In this document: piece by piece, positions 24,831 through 33,768 of the stretch
Layout: each line of letters opens with the position of its first letter
Numbering within the stretch: position 1 is the stretch's first letter
From: UBA5314 sp035560815
GTDB taxonomy: Bacteria > Bacillota > Syntrophomonadia > Syntrophomonadales > Syntrophomonadaceae
Direction: 5' to 3'
Length of the DNA: 64,000 nt
NCBI GenBank assembly: GCA_035560815.1
Contig: DATMYR010000012.1
Span: 1-64,000 of the forward strand
Notes under the pieces: generated by a model
Told to the model about the DNA's origin: nothing
Seen by the model: only the letters and a program-made list of their open reading frames with translations
Database searches by the model: none
Made by a program: the position numbers and the translations under genes

Positions 24831-26717
24831 TTGTTTTTACGGAGATTGGGCAGATTCATCTTTGGCCAGAGCATGGCCAGCAGCCAACTGGGAGATCAGA
24901 AATTAAATATATTCTGGGGTATGCCTATTCTCTCCAGTGATTCGATATCTTCTGTTGCATATGCGGTGGAAGAGATTTTGTGGGTGCTGGTCCCGACAAT
25001 TGGTTTCGCTTCTTTTTTCTGGATGCCTAGAGTGGCTCTGACCATCATACTCTTGCTTCTGATTCTGGTCTTCTCCTACCGCCAGATTGTGGATGCCTAT
25101 CCCAACGGAGGCGGCGCCTATATAGTAGCCAAAGAAAACTTAGGACCAATTTTTGGTTTGATAGCAGGTGCTTCCTTATCAGTGGATTATACACTGACAG
25201 TAGCAGTTAGTATCTCCGCGGGTACGGCAGCGATTACTTCTGCCCTCCCCGGTCTATATCACTATCGCGTAGGGCTTGCGGTCTTACTAGTTTTTCTTAT
25301 AGCGATCGGAAACGTGAGAGGAATCAAGGAATCTTCACGCCTTTTCAGTTTCCCCACCTATGCCTTTATCTTGTCAGTGATTGCCTTGATCATAGTGGGA
25401 TTAGCCAAGCATTGGGCAGGACTTAATAACAGCGTTCCCCAGCCAGCGGATTCCACCGCCAGTTTTGGAACCCAGGCTATCAGTATTTTCATTCTCCTAC
25501 GGGCTTTTGCCTCCGGCTGTTCTGCCCTAACTGGAGTCGAAGCAGTGGTAGATGCCGTGCCACATTTTAAAGAGCCCCGAAAAAGAAATGCTAAGATTGT
25601 CTATGTCATGCTGGCAACGGCTATCATTATCTGTTTTGGTGGTATTGCGTATTTAGCCCAGGTTTATCATGCCTTACCGAATTCTAGAGTCACAGTCATC
25701 GCCCAATTGACCCTTGAAATATTCGGGCGGGGAACCATGTTCTATTTTATCTCTGCCACTACCGCCGTCATTCTAGCCATGGCTGCTAATACCGCCTTCG
25801 CCGGTTTTCCCACTCTATTATCCGTAATAGCCCAGGATGGTTATGCCCCCCGACAAATGGCCATGCGCGGCCATCGTCTTAATTATAACAACGGTATTAC
25901 GATGCTAACCCTTATGGCTATGGCTCTGATAGTTATCTTCAATGCCAACACGCACATGCTGATAGCATTGTATGCCGTGGGTGTGTTCACCTCATTTACG
26001 CTCTCTCAAACCGGCATGGTTTTTCACTGGAAAAAGGAACATTGTCCGGGATGGATATGGAAGGCCATAATTAATGGCATAGGAGCATTGGCCACCCTGA
26101 CCACGGTAATCATTGTGGGATACAACAAGTTTGGTGAAGGCGCCTGGATCGTTTTTGTCGTAATACCACTGTTGATCATGGGTATGTCCAGAATCAAAAA
26201 GCATTACCAATCAGTTGCCAAGCAATTGGATATTCCCAACGATTTCCTCCCCCAGTTGGAGTTTACCACCAGCTATTCGCATCATGTTATTGTCCCGATC
26301 GACAGCCTGAATGCCATGGTAGTGAAAGCCCTGCGTTATGCGCGCAGCATCACTCCTAATGTGGAAGCATTCCATGTTGAAGTCTATGATGGAGCCGCGG
26401 ATAAACTAAGGCGCAAATGGGCCTTGCTGAATACGGATATCCCACTGGTTATCAAGTTCTCACCATACCGAGAGGTGGTCAACCTCTTAACGGAATATAT
26501 TGACTCGGAAGAACACGCATCTCAACCGGGTGATGTGATTACCGTCTTACTTCCCCAGTTCTTCGTATCCCACCGCTGGGAGATGGCCTTGCACAATAAT
26601 ACCAGCCTGTTCATCGCCAATGCAATGCTGAAAAAGCGAAATGTTGTTGTATCAATTCTTCCCTTCTATCTAGATGATTTAAAAGCCTATCGGGTGTCTA
26701 AGGGTATAGATAAATAG
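24831..26717 (+). CDS. KimA-like APC-superfamily potassium transporter, copy 2
   Basis: This 628-residue paralogue shares most residues with copy 1, and the last 130 residues are almost identical. The same KimA signatures are present (ILSSDSISSVAYAVEEIL, AYPNGGGAYIVAKENLG, YAVGVFTSFTLSQTGM, DVITVLLPQFFVSHRWEMAL). The start is a TTG at 24831 with AGGTAGG upstream. It has its own promoter and ends at a strong bidirectional terminator shared with lysA. Two adjacent copies may give different affinity or regulation for K+ uptake. Substrate assignment rests on KimA homology. Confidence 0.85.
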   Translation: MFLRRLGRFIFGQSMASSQLGDQKLNIFWGMPILSSDSISSVAYAVEEILWVLVPTIGFASFFWMPRVALTIILLLLILVFSYRQIVDAYPNGGGAYIVAKENLGPIFGLIAGASLSVDYTLTVAVSISAGTAAITSALPGLYHYRVGLAVLLVFLIAIGNVRGIKESSRLFSFPTYAFILSVIALIIVGLAKHWAGLNNSVPQPADSTASFGTQAISIFILLRAFASGCSALTGVEAVVDAVPHFKEPRKRNAKIVYVMLATAIIICFGGIAYLAQVYHALPNSRVTVIAQLTLEIFGRGTMFYFISATTAVILAMAANTAFAGFPTLLSVIAQDGYAPRQMAMRGHRLNYNNGITMLTLMAMALIVIFNANTHMLIALYAVGVFTSFTLSQTGMVFHWKKEHCPGWIWKAIINGIGALATLTTVIIVGYNKFGEGAWIVFVVIPLLIMGMSRIKKHYQSVAKQLDIPNDFLPQLEFTTSYSHHVIVPIDSLNAMVVKALRYARSITPNVEAFHVEVYDGAADKLRRKWALLNTDIPLVIKFSPYREVVNLLTEYIDSEEHASQPGDVITVLLPQFFVSHRWEMALHNNTSLFIANAMLKKRNVVVSILPFYLDDLKAYRVSKGIDK

Positions 26718-26753
26718 GGATTGGTATCTGAGATTTAGAAGTGAAACCAGCTA

Positions 26754-26791
26754 AAAAGACCAGCGTTTCTGGATAGTAGCGCTGGTCTTTT
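26754..26791. terminator. Bidirectional terminator between kimA-like copy 2 and lysA
   Basis: AAAAGACCAGCG and CGCTGGTCTTTT form a 12 bp perfect stem with a 14-base loop and flanking A and T runs. It serves the convergent genes on both sides. Confidence 0.88.
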
Positions 26792-26841
26792 ACGATTGGC
26801 TCAATTTTTTTAAGTGAATGAGTGCTAAGCCTTATCTTTAT

Positions 26842-28155
26842 CTACATTTTAAGCCTTTCCAGGAGAAGATCATTTCGTATGAGGTCAGCGTAACTTTCCC
26901 GTTTAAGAATTAAATCCGCTCTTCCGCTGCCAACCAGGACCATAGCCGGCCGAGGCAGTCGGTTGTAATTGCTGGACATGGCGTAATTGTAGGCACCGGT
27001 GGCAAATACGGCCAGAATATCTCCGGGCTGTACTGGTGCCAGGCGGGCATCCCAGATCAACATATCTCCGGATTCACAACATTTCCCTGCCACAGAGACC
27101 GTTTCCTGGGGTTCTTGATTGGCCTTATTCGCCAATACGGCTAGATATTTAGAGCCATACAATGCAGGTCGGGGATTATCGGTCATCCCACCGTCCACAG
27201 CTATGTATTTCCTGACTCCTTTAACCTCTTTATACGATCCAATCGTATAAAGGGTGATCCCGGCCGGACCAGCCAGTGATCTTCCCGGTTCAACGATGAT
27301 TCTGGGAATTCTAAGTCCCAGTGCCCGGCACTTGACCTGGATGGCAGGAAGAATGGCTTCCGCCCATTCCCGAGGATCGCGAGGTTCATCTCCGTAGAAA
27401 TAATAGATTCCGAACCCACCACCCATATCCAATTCCTCAGCTTCGAAGCCGCAATCCTCTTTGAGTTGGAGCAAGAAATCAACCATTAATTCGGCTGCGT
27501 GCTTAAAAGACTCCATTTCAAAGATCTGGGATCCGATGTGGCAATGAAGGCCAATGAGGCGAAGGTTCTGGCAGTCAAGGGCAGCTCGAACCGCCTCCAG
27601 TGCTTGCCCGTCGGGCAGTGTGAATCCAAATTTGGAATCGACTTGACCGGTCTTGATAAATTCATGCGTATGGGCCTCTACACCCGGTGTGATGCGTAGT
27701 AAAATGTCCTGCTGCTTGCCCTTTTGAGCACAGAGGTGATTGAAGTATTCCAATTCGTAAAAATTATCGACAACCACCCGACCCACACCCGAATCCAGGG
27801 CCAGTTCTAACTCCCTGGGGGTTTTGTTGTTGCCATGCAGGTAAACCTTTTCCATCGGAAAGCCAGCCTGTATAGCGGTGTAGAGTTCTCCTCCAGAAGC
27901 CACATCAAGGCCTAACCCTTCTTGATCAACAATCCTGAGTAAAGACAGATTGCTCAACGTTTTGCTGGCATAGATTACCATCGCATCGCCCACTCCGTCA
28001 AAAGCCTGGCGAATTGAGCAGCAGTTCTGTCTGAACCCCTCCTCATCTATGACCCACAACGGTGTCCCGTATTCTTTTACCAGCTCTACAGTATCCACGC
28101 CTCCGATTTCCAGATGGCCTGCTGGGTTTATTTTCATGGTTCCGGTTAAATACAA
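26842..28155 (-). CDS. lysA: Diaminopimelate decarboxylase
   Basis: LysA decarboxylates meso-diaminopimelate to lysine using PLP. Family blocks are GTMKINPAGHLEIGG and TVELVKEYGTPLWVIDE at the N-terminus, the PLP lysine in VIYASKTLSNL, HCHIGSQI, the glycine-rich LDMGGGFGIYY, and the dimer-site CCESGDML with FATGAYNYAMSSNYN. A longer frame starts at 28215, but that part contains the likely promoter. A TTG at 28155 follows an AGGGGAG site and fits homologous N-termini. No lysine riboswitch is apparent upstream. Confidence 0.94.
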   Translation of the reverse strand: MYLTGTMKINPAGHLEIGGVDTVELVKEYGTPLWVIDEEGFRQNCCSIRQAFDGVGDAMVIYASKTLSNLSLLRIVDQEGLGLDVASGGELYTAIQAGFPMEKVYLHGNNKTPRELELALDSGVGRVVVDNFYELEYFNHLCAQKGKQQDILLRITPGVEAHTHEFIKTGQVDSKFGFTLPDGQALEAVRAALDCQNLRLIGLHCHIGSQIFEMESFKHAAELMVDFLLQLKEDCGFEAEELDMGGGFGIYYFYGDEPRDPREWAEAILPAIQVKCRALGLRIPRIIVEPGRSLAGPAGITLYTIGSYKEVKGVRKYIAVDGGMTDNPRPALYGSKYLAVLANKANQEPQETVSVAGKCCESGDMLIWDARLAPVQPGDILAVFATGAYNYAMSSNYNRLPRPAMVLVGSGRADLILKRESYADLIRNDLLLERLKM

Positions 28156-28192
28156 AATCTCAACTCCCCTGAAAGTTCTGATAAACATGGAT

Positions 28193-28222
28193 ATTTTAAC
28201 ACTATCGGCTTTCAATGGTCAA
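28193..28222 (-). promoter_or_regulatory. Promoter of lysA
   Basis: On the minus strand TTGACC (28222-28217) and TAAAAT (28198-28193) are separated by 18 bases. It lies within the upstream extension of the lysA frame, which supports the later start at 28155. Confidence 0.6.
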
Positions 28223-28350
28223 CGATCCCAAACCAAAAATACACCATACATCCGCCATCCCTCTACAGCATTGTATTCCAGCGACAAAATATGGTCCCCA
28301 GGCCCGGCAAGATTATGACTTTTCTTATCCATACGAAAGCCATATGCTTT

Positions 28351-29232
28351 TCAGTTTGTTTGCGTCTGACCGTCTACTGAAGCCGGTTCAACATGGATCA
28401 ACACATAAGAATTGGGTATCTCGTGATTAATCCGTTCCTCAATGAGGTCACACAGGTCGTGCGCCTCCTGAATACTCAAATCCTTGCGGAGAACTAAGTG
28501 CAGATCAATGTGGGTATCGCGCCCTGATTTTCTTGTTCGTAGGTCATGATATTCCAAGTAATTACAGCTGTATTCTTCAAGAATGCATTCCACATTCCTG
28601 ATCCTATCCTCCTCCAGTGCTGCATCTAGAAGAGGAGCAAAGGCTTTCTGCGTCAATTGATAAGCTGCCCGGCAGATCAGCCCGGCAACCAGTATAGCAG
28701 CAATTGGATCCACGATTCGCCAGCCGGTAATTTTTATCAGAATCAAACCGACAAAAACACCTAGAGAAGTATACACATCGGTGCGCAGGTGCATGCCATC
28801 CGCTTCCAGGGCTATGGAATCGCTCTGTCGGCCCACATGAAGGAGATAGGTGGATACAAGATAGTTCATCAAGGCAGAAATGCCCATGACAACTATACCC
28901 CATTTGGTGTCCATTATCTCTCCGCCATGCAGAATCTTCATCACGGCTTCATAGACAATCATCATGGCTGCTATAAAAATAAGCAAAGCTTCAATAGTTC
29001 CCGATATATTCTCAATCTTCCCATGTCCGTAAGGATGCTTCTCATCGGGAGGCTTGGAAGAGGAATGCACCGCAAACACAGCAATAAAGGAAGCCAGAAG
29101 ATCATTGGCCGAGTGGATGGCCTCAGATATTACACTGACAGATCCGATCATAACGCCGATAACCAGTTTAGCACCCATCAGGAGGGTGTTGCTTAAGACT
29201 GATAGCCATGCTGCTTTGATGCGAATATCCAC
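28351..29232 (-). CDS. Cation diffusion facilitator (metal efflux)
   Basis: Six membrane segments and a cytoplasmic C-terminal domain define a CDF transporter. Metal-site motifs are HSANDLLAS in helix 2 and DGMHLRTDVYTS in helix 5, both in the H-x3-D form of zinc/cobalt/nickel-type CDF proteins, with HPYGHGKIE between helices. A GTG at 29232 is seven bases from GGGAGAG; the longer frame to 29343 reads through the leader. That leader looks like a NiCo riboswitch with a terminator, so Co2+ or Ni2+ export is the likely role. Confidence 0.9.
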   Translation of the reverse strand: MDIRIKAAWLSVLSNTLLMGAKLVIGVMIGSVSVISEAIHSANDLLASFIAVFAVHSSSKPPDEKHPYGHGKIENISGTIEALLIFIAAMMIVYEAVMKILHGGEIMDTKWGIVVMGISALMNYLVSTYLLHVGRQSDSIALEADGMHLRTDVYTSLGVFVGLILIKITGWRIVDPIAAILVAGLICRAAYQLTQKAFAPLLDAALEEDRIRNVECILEEYSCNYLEYHDLRTRKSGRDTHIDLHLVLRKDLSIQEAHDLCDLIEERINHEIPNSYVLIHVEPASVDGQTQTN

Positions 29233-29256
29233 TACACATCTCTCCCTAATTTGCGT

Positions 29257-29345
29257 ATAAAAAAGGGACTTCATCTCAATGAAGTCCCACGGATATACCC
29301 GCTGCTCGGTGAGCCCAGCACAATGTGCCTGACCATGAAGCATTA
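29257..29345 (-). promoter_or_regulatory. Probable NiCo riboswitch with terminator
   Basis: Read on the minus strand, the leader has CAGGC, a short stem, GCTGGGCTC, an ACC loop, GAGCAGCGGG and CCGTGGGAC. These are in the order and spacing I recall for the NiCo (czcD) aptamer. The last GGGACTTCAT also forms the left arm of a perfect terminator stem (29265-29288) followed by a T-run at 29258-29264. Metal binding would hold GGGAC in the aptamer and let transcription into the efflux gene continue. Consensus match is from memory. Confidence 0.62.
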
Positions 29346-29358
29346 TTAAATTTAATCC

Positions 29359-29387
29359 ATTTTATCATGGAAATGCACTGGTGTCAT
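29359..29387 (-). promoter_or_regulatory. Promoter of the cation efflux gene
   Basis: On the minus strand ATGACA (29387-29382) and TAAAAT (29364-29359) are separated by 17 bases. Transcription would start just before the riboswitch. Confidence 0.6.
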
Positions 29388-29394
29388 GAGTTTT

Positions 29395-30234
29395 TTAGTA
29401 GCGCTTATTCAATTCATACCATATGGGGCTGGCGACAAAAATAGAGGAATAAGTGCCCACCACGAATCCGATAAGCATGGCAATTACAAAGTATTTAATG
29501 GTAACCCCGCCGAATATCAATAGAGCAAGCAGGGCGAATATACAGGTTAACACCGTGTTGATAGACCGGTTCAAAGACTGAAGTATGCTGCGGTTAACCA
29601 GTGCCTCATAGTCCTCTTTGCGTTTGTTGCGTAAATTCTCTCGAATTCTATCGAATATAACGATGGTGTCGTTCATAGAATACCCGACAACTGTTAGTAT
29701 CGCCGCGATAAAAGCACCATTGATTTCCCACTGCATGATCGAAAAGATACCCAGAACCAGCAGCACATCGTGAACCTCGGCTGCAATTGCCGCCACGCCA
29801 AATTTCCATTCAAAGCGGAAGGATATATAGATGAGGATAAAGGCGCAAGCCAGGAGTACCTCCCAGATGGCGTTCTGCCAGAGTTCTTTGCCGATCACCG
29901 CTCCAACAGTATCTTTGCTCTGATATACCATGTTTTTGGCTGTTAAGGCTGCTTTTAACTGGTTGGTCTGGGCATCGTCCAATACCGCCCGGGTGCGAAT
30001 AATGAATTGATCCTGGCTCTGTTGAATCTCGGCGTCCTTTTCCACATTCACAACCGCCAGAACCGCCCGGACATCCGCTACGGTAGTAGAGGTGGTGGCC
30101 TTAACCTGAATGGAAGTTCCTCCCCGGAAATCAATCCCGGCATTCAAATGACGGGTGAATAAAGAGACGATCCCCACAGTAACAAGAATTAACGAGATGA
30201 TATAAAATATGTTTCTCTTTTCAATCAGTTTCAT
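29395..30234 (-). CDS. secF: Protein translocase subunit SecF
   Basis: SecF works with SecD to use the proton motive force for late steps of protein export. The protein (279 residues, six membrane segments) has GIDFRGGTSIQV in the N-terminal region, FRFEWKFGVAAIAAEVHDVLL, and the SMNDTIVIFDRIREN motif. The final residues NKRY follow the sixth helix. It starts 12 bp after secD and forms the SecDF pair, with yajC close by in the same direction. Confidence 0.96.
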   Translation of the reverse strand: MKLIEKRNIFYIISLILVTVGIVSLFTRHLNAGIDFRGGTSIQVKATTSTTVADVRAVLAVVNVEKDAEIQQSQDQFIIRTRAVLDDAQTNQLKAALTAKNMVYQSKDTVGAVIGKELWQNAIWEVLLACAFILIYISFRFEWKFGVAAIAAEVHDVLLVLGIFSIMQWEINGAFIAAILTVVGYSMNDTIVIFDRIRENLRNKRKEDYEALVNRSILQSLNRSINTVLTCIFALLALLIFGGVTIKYFVIAMLIGFVVGTYSSIFVASPIWYELNKRY

Positions 30235-30246
30235 TGGATCCCCTCC

Positions 30247-31455
30247 TTACACGCCGTATAGTTTATGATTGTCGGTGACATTAGCAAACAATATTAAGAG
30301 GTATCTGGTTAGGGTCAAGGCCACCAGTATACTGGCCACCAAGCCTATGGCCAGCGTGACTGCAAAACCTTTTACCGCCCCGCTGCCAAAATACATAAGG
30401 ATCATGGCCGTAATCAGGGTCGTGAGGTTGGAGTCAAAAATAGTCCAAAAGGCTCTTCGGAAACCGGAGTCGATTCCAGCGTGTATGGTCTTGCCGTTGC
30501 GCAACTCTTCTTTTATTCTTTCATAAATGATGACATTGGCATCAACAGCCATGCCTATGGATAGGATGAAACCTGCGATGCCTGGTACAGTCAGTACCGA
30601 TCCCAAGAGGGTCATGGTTCCCAGGACCACGATGGAGTAAACGATCAAGGAAACATCCGCTACCAGACCGGGCATGCGGTAATAGCCCAGCATGAAGACC
30701 AGAATGGCGATAATTCCCAAAAGTCCTGCCTTCACGCTCTTATCCAGGGAGTCTTTCCCCAGGGTGGGGCCCACGGTGTGCTCTTCCAGAGGCTGAAGAG
30801 TCAGCGGCAGGGCACCAGATTGCAGTTTGACCGCCAGTGTCTGAGCTTCAGTCGCATTGAAATTCCCCTCGATGTAGCCTTTCCCCTCGGTAATAGGCGT
30901 GTTTACTGTGGGGGCGCTAATTTCTTTATTATCAAGTACAATAACCAGTGGCTTCCCTACATTTGCTGTAGTTGCTTTGGCAAATAAGTCAGCCCCGACA
31001 CTGTCAAATTCGAAATTAACTACAAACGTACCATTATTATTGGAATTGGCACCCGCCGTAGCTTTGACCAGATGCTGCCCGGTCAGCAATAGATTTCCCT
31101 GAGCATCGCGAAACTCAAGTTGAGCCGTGGTCCCGATGACGTCAATCGCCTCTTCGGGATTGTTAACATCAGACATTTCGATAACGATCCGGTCTTTCCC
31201 CTGAGAATAAACATTGGTTTCCTTGACCCCCAGCTTATCGACCCGATCTTTCATAATGGCAACAGATCTTTGGATATTTTCTGGAGTAACTTTATTGTCT
31301 TTGGTTTCCTGGGCCTGCATGACTACCCGCAGACCGCCTTTCAAGTCCATGCCCAGGTGAACTCCTGTCTGAAAATACTTATAAGCGCTGTAGCCACCCA
31401 GACCAATAACCAGAAATAACGCAATTATTACTGCTATACTGGTATTCTTCTGCAC
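30247..31455 (-). CDS. secD: Protein translocase subunit SecD
   Basis: SecD has six membrane segments, with a large extracytoplasmic domain between the first two. Visible markers are GVHLGMDLKGGLRVVMQ, a DRVDKLGV motif in the P1 domain, VPGIAGFILSIGMAVDANVIIYERIKEE in helices 4-5, and the C-terminal LTRYLL segment. Length (about 400) is typical of separate SecD proteins in Clostridia. Both a TTG (31458) and a GTG (31455) can serve the GGAGG site; GTG has the better spacing. The HD gene precedes it by about 27 bp. Confidence 0.96.
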   Translation of the reverse strand: MQKNTSIAVIIALFLVIGLGGYSAYKYFQTGVHLGMDLKGGLRVVMQAQETKDNKVTPENIQRSVAIMKDRVDKLGVKETNVYSQGKDRIVIEMSDVNNPEEAIDVIGTTAQLEFRDAQGNLLLTGQHLVKATAGANSNNNGTFVVNFEFDSVGADLFAKATTANVGKPLVIVLDNKEISAPTVNTPITEGKGYIEGNFNATEAQTLAVKLQSGALPLTLQPLEEHTVGPTLGKDSLDKSVKAGLLGIIAILVFMLGYYRMPGLVADVSLIVYSIVVLGTMTLLGSVLTVPGIAGFILSIGMAVDANVIIYERIKEELRNGKTIHAGIDSGFRRAFWTIFDSNLTTLITAMILMYFGSGAVKGFAVTLAIGLVASILVALTLTRYLLILFANVTDNHKLYGV

Positions 31456-31484
31456 CAATGTAGCCTCCTTCCAACAACATTTAC

Positions 31485-32144
31485 TTATATAAGCTTGGCT
31501 CCATTTATAACCAATTCAAATTCACAGCCCAGGTATGTGGCCGCCCGCCGGCATAACAGCATCCGGCTCATAAAAATTTCGAAGTACTCCATCACCGGGC
31601 AGATATCAATGTCGATCTGGACATCCATGGATATCACCTGATCCTCCTTGGAAATATTGAGGATGGAATACCTGGCAGCATAGTTTACCCGGTCATGAAT
31701 ATCAAATGATGCCACATCACGGTTTCTGACCCGGTTGCGGTGGACATGGGATTTATCCGCCAGGATTAAGGCGGCCGCTACTTCGTTTACCGGGTGGCCG
31801 TATCCCTCATCATGGTTGCCGATAGCCGAACTTATGATAGATATCTCTGCAACATCCATTCCCATCCGGCGCAGAATTTCTATTGCCATCAGGGCTCCGC
31901 TCTGGCTGTGTCCATTGCGGTTTACAACATTACCTATGTCGTGCATATAACCTGCAATTCCGGCTAATTCGGGAAGCCTCCCCCCGTATCCCAGATCGTG
32001 CAAGATCTCCCGGCCCAGCCGGGATACCAGGTTGATATGCAGAAAGCCATGATCGGTATAGCCCATTGCACCAAGATGATCATTGCCTTTTTGAATAAAG
32101 GTGTTGACCAGGGGATTATTCCTGACCTCCTCCAGTCCTACCAT
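31485..32144 (-). CDS. HD-domain phosphohydrolase
   Basis: A metal-dependent HD domain covers residues 25-165, with H...HDIGN as the core (ELAGIAGYMHDIGNVVNRNGHS) and an NHDEGYG motif further on. It is similar to uncharacterised HD proteins found between yajC and secD in Clostridia. The C-terminal 60 residues form a conserved extension (VQIDIDICPVMEYFEIFMSR). Substrate is unknown; a nucleotide or dinucleotide is typical of the fold. It overlaps the operon tightly, starting three bases after yajC. Confidence 0.85.
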   Translation of the reverse strand: MVGLEEVRNNPLVNTFIQKGNDHLGAMGYTDHGFLHINLVSRLGREILHDLGYGGRLPELAGIAGYMHDIGNVVNRNGHSQSGALMAIEILRRMGMDVAEISIISSAIGNHDEGYGHPVNEVAAALILADKSHVHRNRVRNRDVASFDIHDRVNYAARYSILNISKEDQVISMDVQIDIDICPVMEYFEIFMSRMLLCRRAATYLGCEFELVINGAKLI

Positions 32145-32147
32145 ACC

Positions 32148-32420
32148 CTAGTCCTCTTCTTTATAGGCTATGGCCTTTTTGACAAACTCTATTTCCGTGT
32201 TGTCACCAACCCGGAGGGTGACTGAATCTTCCTTAATCTTTGAGATTTCACCCTTGATCCCACCGATGGTAACGATCCGGTCGCCCCGCTTCAACTCTTC
32301 AATCGTCTGTTTATGTTTCTTTTCCTGTTTCTTGCGCGGCATCACTACCAGGACATAGAAGAGCACCAAAAAGATACCAAAGTAAATTGCCACACCTGTA
32401 TAACCTGTCGAACTCGGCAT
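32148..32420 (-). CDS. yajC: Preprotein translocase subunit YajC
   Basis: YajC is a small accessory subunit of the SecDF-YidC complex. The 90-residue protein has one membrane segment (GIFLVLFYVLVVMPRKKQEKKHK) followed by the conserved LKRGDRIVTIGGIKGEISKI domain. AAGGGGTGAG precedes the ATG. The yajC-HD-secD-secF order on one strand is a common Clostridial arrangement, usually next to tgt and queA as here. Confidence 0.95.
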   Translation of the reverse strand: MPSSTGYTGVAIYFGIFLVLFYVLVVMPRKKQEKKHKQTIEELKRGDRIVTIGGIKGEISKIKEDSVTLRVGDNTEIEFVKKAIAYKEED

Positions 32421-32572
32421 ATTCCATTCTCACCCCTTACTGTTAAGAAATAGCTTTTCCCAAAAAACGCAAATCGCATTCTTTCGGGTTACTCCGCCCT
32501 ATAAAAAAATTTCCGGGCATTTGCATCTGCGGGCAGCAACAGGTAAACAGTGTCTAACTTTTGATAGATTCG

Positions 32573-33703
32573 CTACTCGCAGGCAAATTCCTTCTGACCA
32601 CAGCTGTAGTTGTCCAGGAAACTGTAGTAAAAAGATGCAAACTCGCCCTTTTTTAAGGCACTCCTTATATTTTCCATCAATTCATTAAGAAAGTAAACAT
32701 TATGATAGCTTAACAGGCGATGAGCCAGAAGTTCATCAGCCTTGATTAAATGTCTGATATAAGCCCGGCTGTATTTGCGGCACACATAACAGCCGCAATT
32801 CGGGTCCAGAGGAGAAAAATCCTGGGCAAAAACAGCATTACGCGCGGTCAATCGTCCCGTCCGGGTATAAGCACTCCCATGGCGGGCCAGCCGCGTGGGA
32901 AGAACACAATCGAACATATCAACCCCTCGGCGTACGCCCTCCAGTAGATCCTCGGGCGCCCCCACCCCCATTAAATAGCGGGGTTTCTGAACCGGCAGCT
33001 GGGAATTCATCAGGTCCAGCATCTCATACATATCGGGTTTGGGCTCTCCAACACTCAAACCGCCAATGGCATACCCGGGGAAATCAAGCTCCACCAAACT
33101 TCGTGCGCTCTCTATACGCAGGTCGGGATATATATTCCCCTGCACAATTCCAAAGAGGGCTTGATCTTCGCGGTGATGGGCCTGCAGGCAGCGCCCTGCC
33201 CACAAAGTGGTCCTAGCAACAGCCGCCTGAGCTTCTTCATGACTGCAAGGGTAAGGAGCGCATTCATCAAAACACATGGCGATATCCGCTCCCAGTTTTT
33301 CTTGAATATCCATCACCTTTTCCGGAGTGAGAAAATGCTTTGAACCGTCAATGTGGGAGTTAAAAACCACGCCCTCATCGTTAATACTGCGCAGCTTGCT
33401 CAAGCTGAATACCTGAAAACCGCCGCTGTCGGTAAGGAGCCCCCTCTCCCAGCCCATAAACGTGTGGATTCCACCGGCCTTTTCGACCAGGTCTTCACCG
33501 GGACGCAAGTAAAGGTGATAGGTATTGGACAGAATCATTTCCACCCCGATGGTGTAAAGATCCTCGGGAGTCAGGGTCTTGACTGTGGCCTGGGTTCCCA
33601 CCGGCATAAATACCGGAGTTTGCACCCAACCGTGGGAAGTTTCCAACCTCGCCAGGCGGGCTGAACTCCAGGGATCATTCTGTAGTATTTGGAACTGCAT
33701 CAT
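32573..33703 (-). CDS. tgt: tRNA-guanine transglycosylase
   Basis: Tgt replaces guanine 34 of GUN-anticodon tRNAs with the queuosine precursor preQ1. The catalytic nucleophile is in LLTDSGGFQVFSLSKLR (about residue 91), the second catalytic aspartate in DMFDCVLPTRLARHGSA (about 265), and the zinc site is C-x-C-x2-C...H: NCGCYVCRKYSRAYIRHL. Length 376 is typical. It lies downstream of queA in the same direction, so both late queuosine steps are probably cotranscribed. Confidence 0.97.
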   Translation of the reverse strand: MMQFQILQNDPWSSARLARLETSHGWVQTPVFMPVGTQATVKTLTPEDLYTIGVEMILSNTYHLYLRPGEDLVEKAGGIHTFMGWERGLLTDSGGFQVFSLSKLRSINDEGVVFNSHIDGSKHFLTPEKVMDIQEKLGADIAMCFDECAPYPCSHEEAQAAVARTTLWAGRCLQAHHREDQALFGIVQGNIYPDLRIESARSLVELDFPGYAIGGLSVGEPKPDMYEMLDLMNSQLPVQKPRYLMGVGAPEDLLEGVRRGVDMFDCVLPTRLARHGSAYTRTGRLTARNAVFAQDFSPLDPNCGCYVCRKYSRAYIRHLIKADELLAHRLLSYHNVYFLNELMENIRSALKKGEFASFYYSFLDNYSCGQKEFACE

Positions 33704-33768
33704 TTTCCCTCTCTGAACAGCATGATGTTTTCTTGGCGCCCTCCTACCTGGGCCTGAAAAGCGATATC

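Noticed and set aside
28156..28215. Upstream ATG of the lysA frame at 28215
   Set aside because: It lies within the -35/-10 region of the likely promoter and adds unconserved residues.
28156..28350. Lysine riboswitch before lysA
   Set aside because: The conserved L-box segments are not visible, and the promoter lies only about 30 bases from the start codon.
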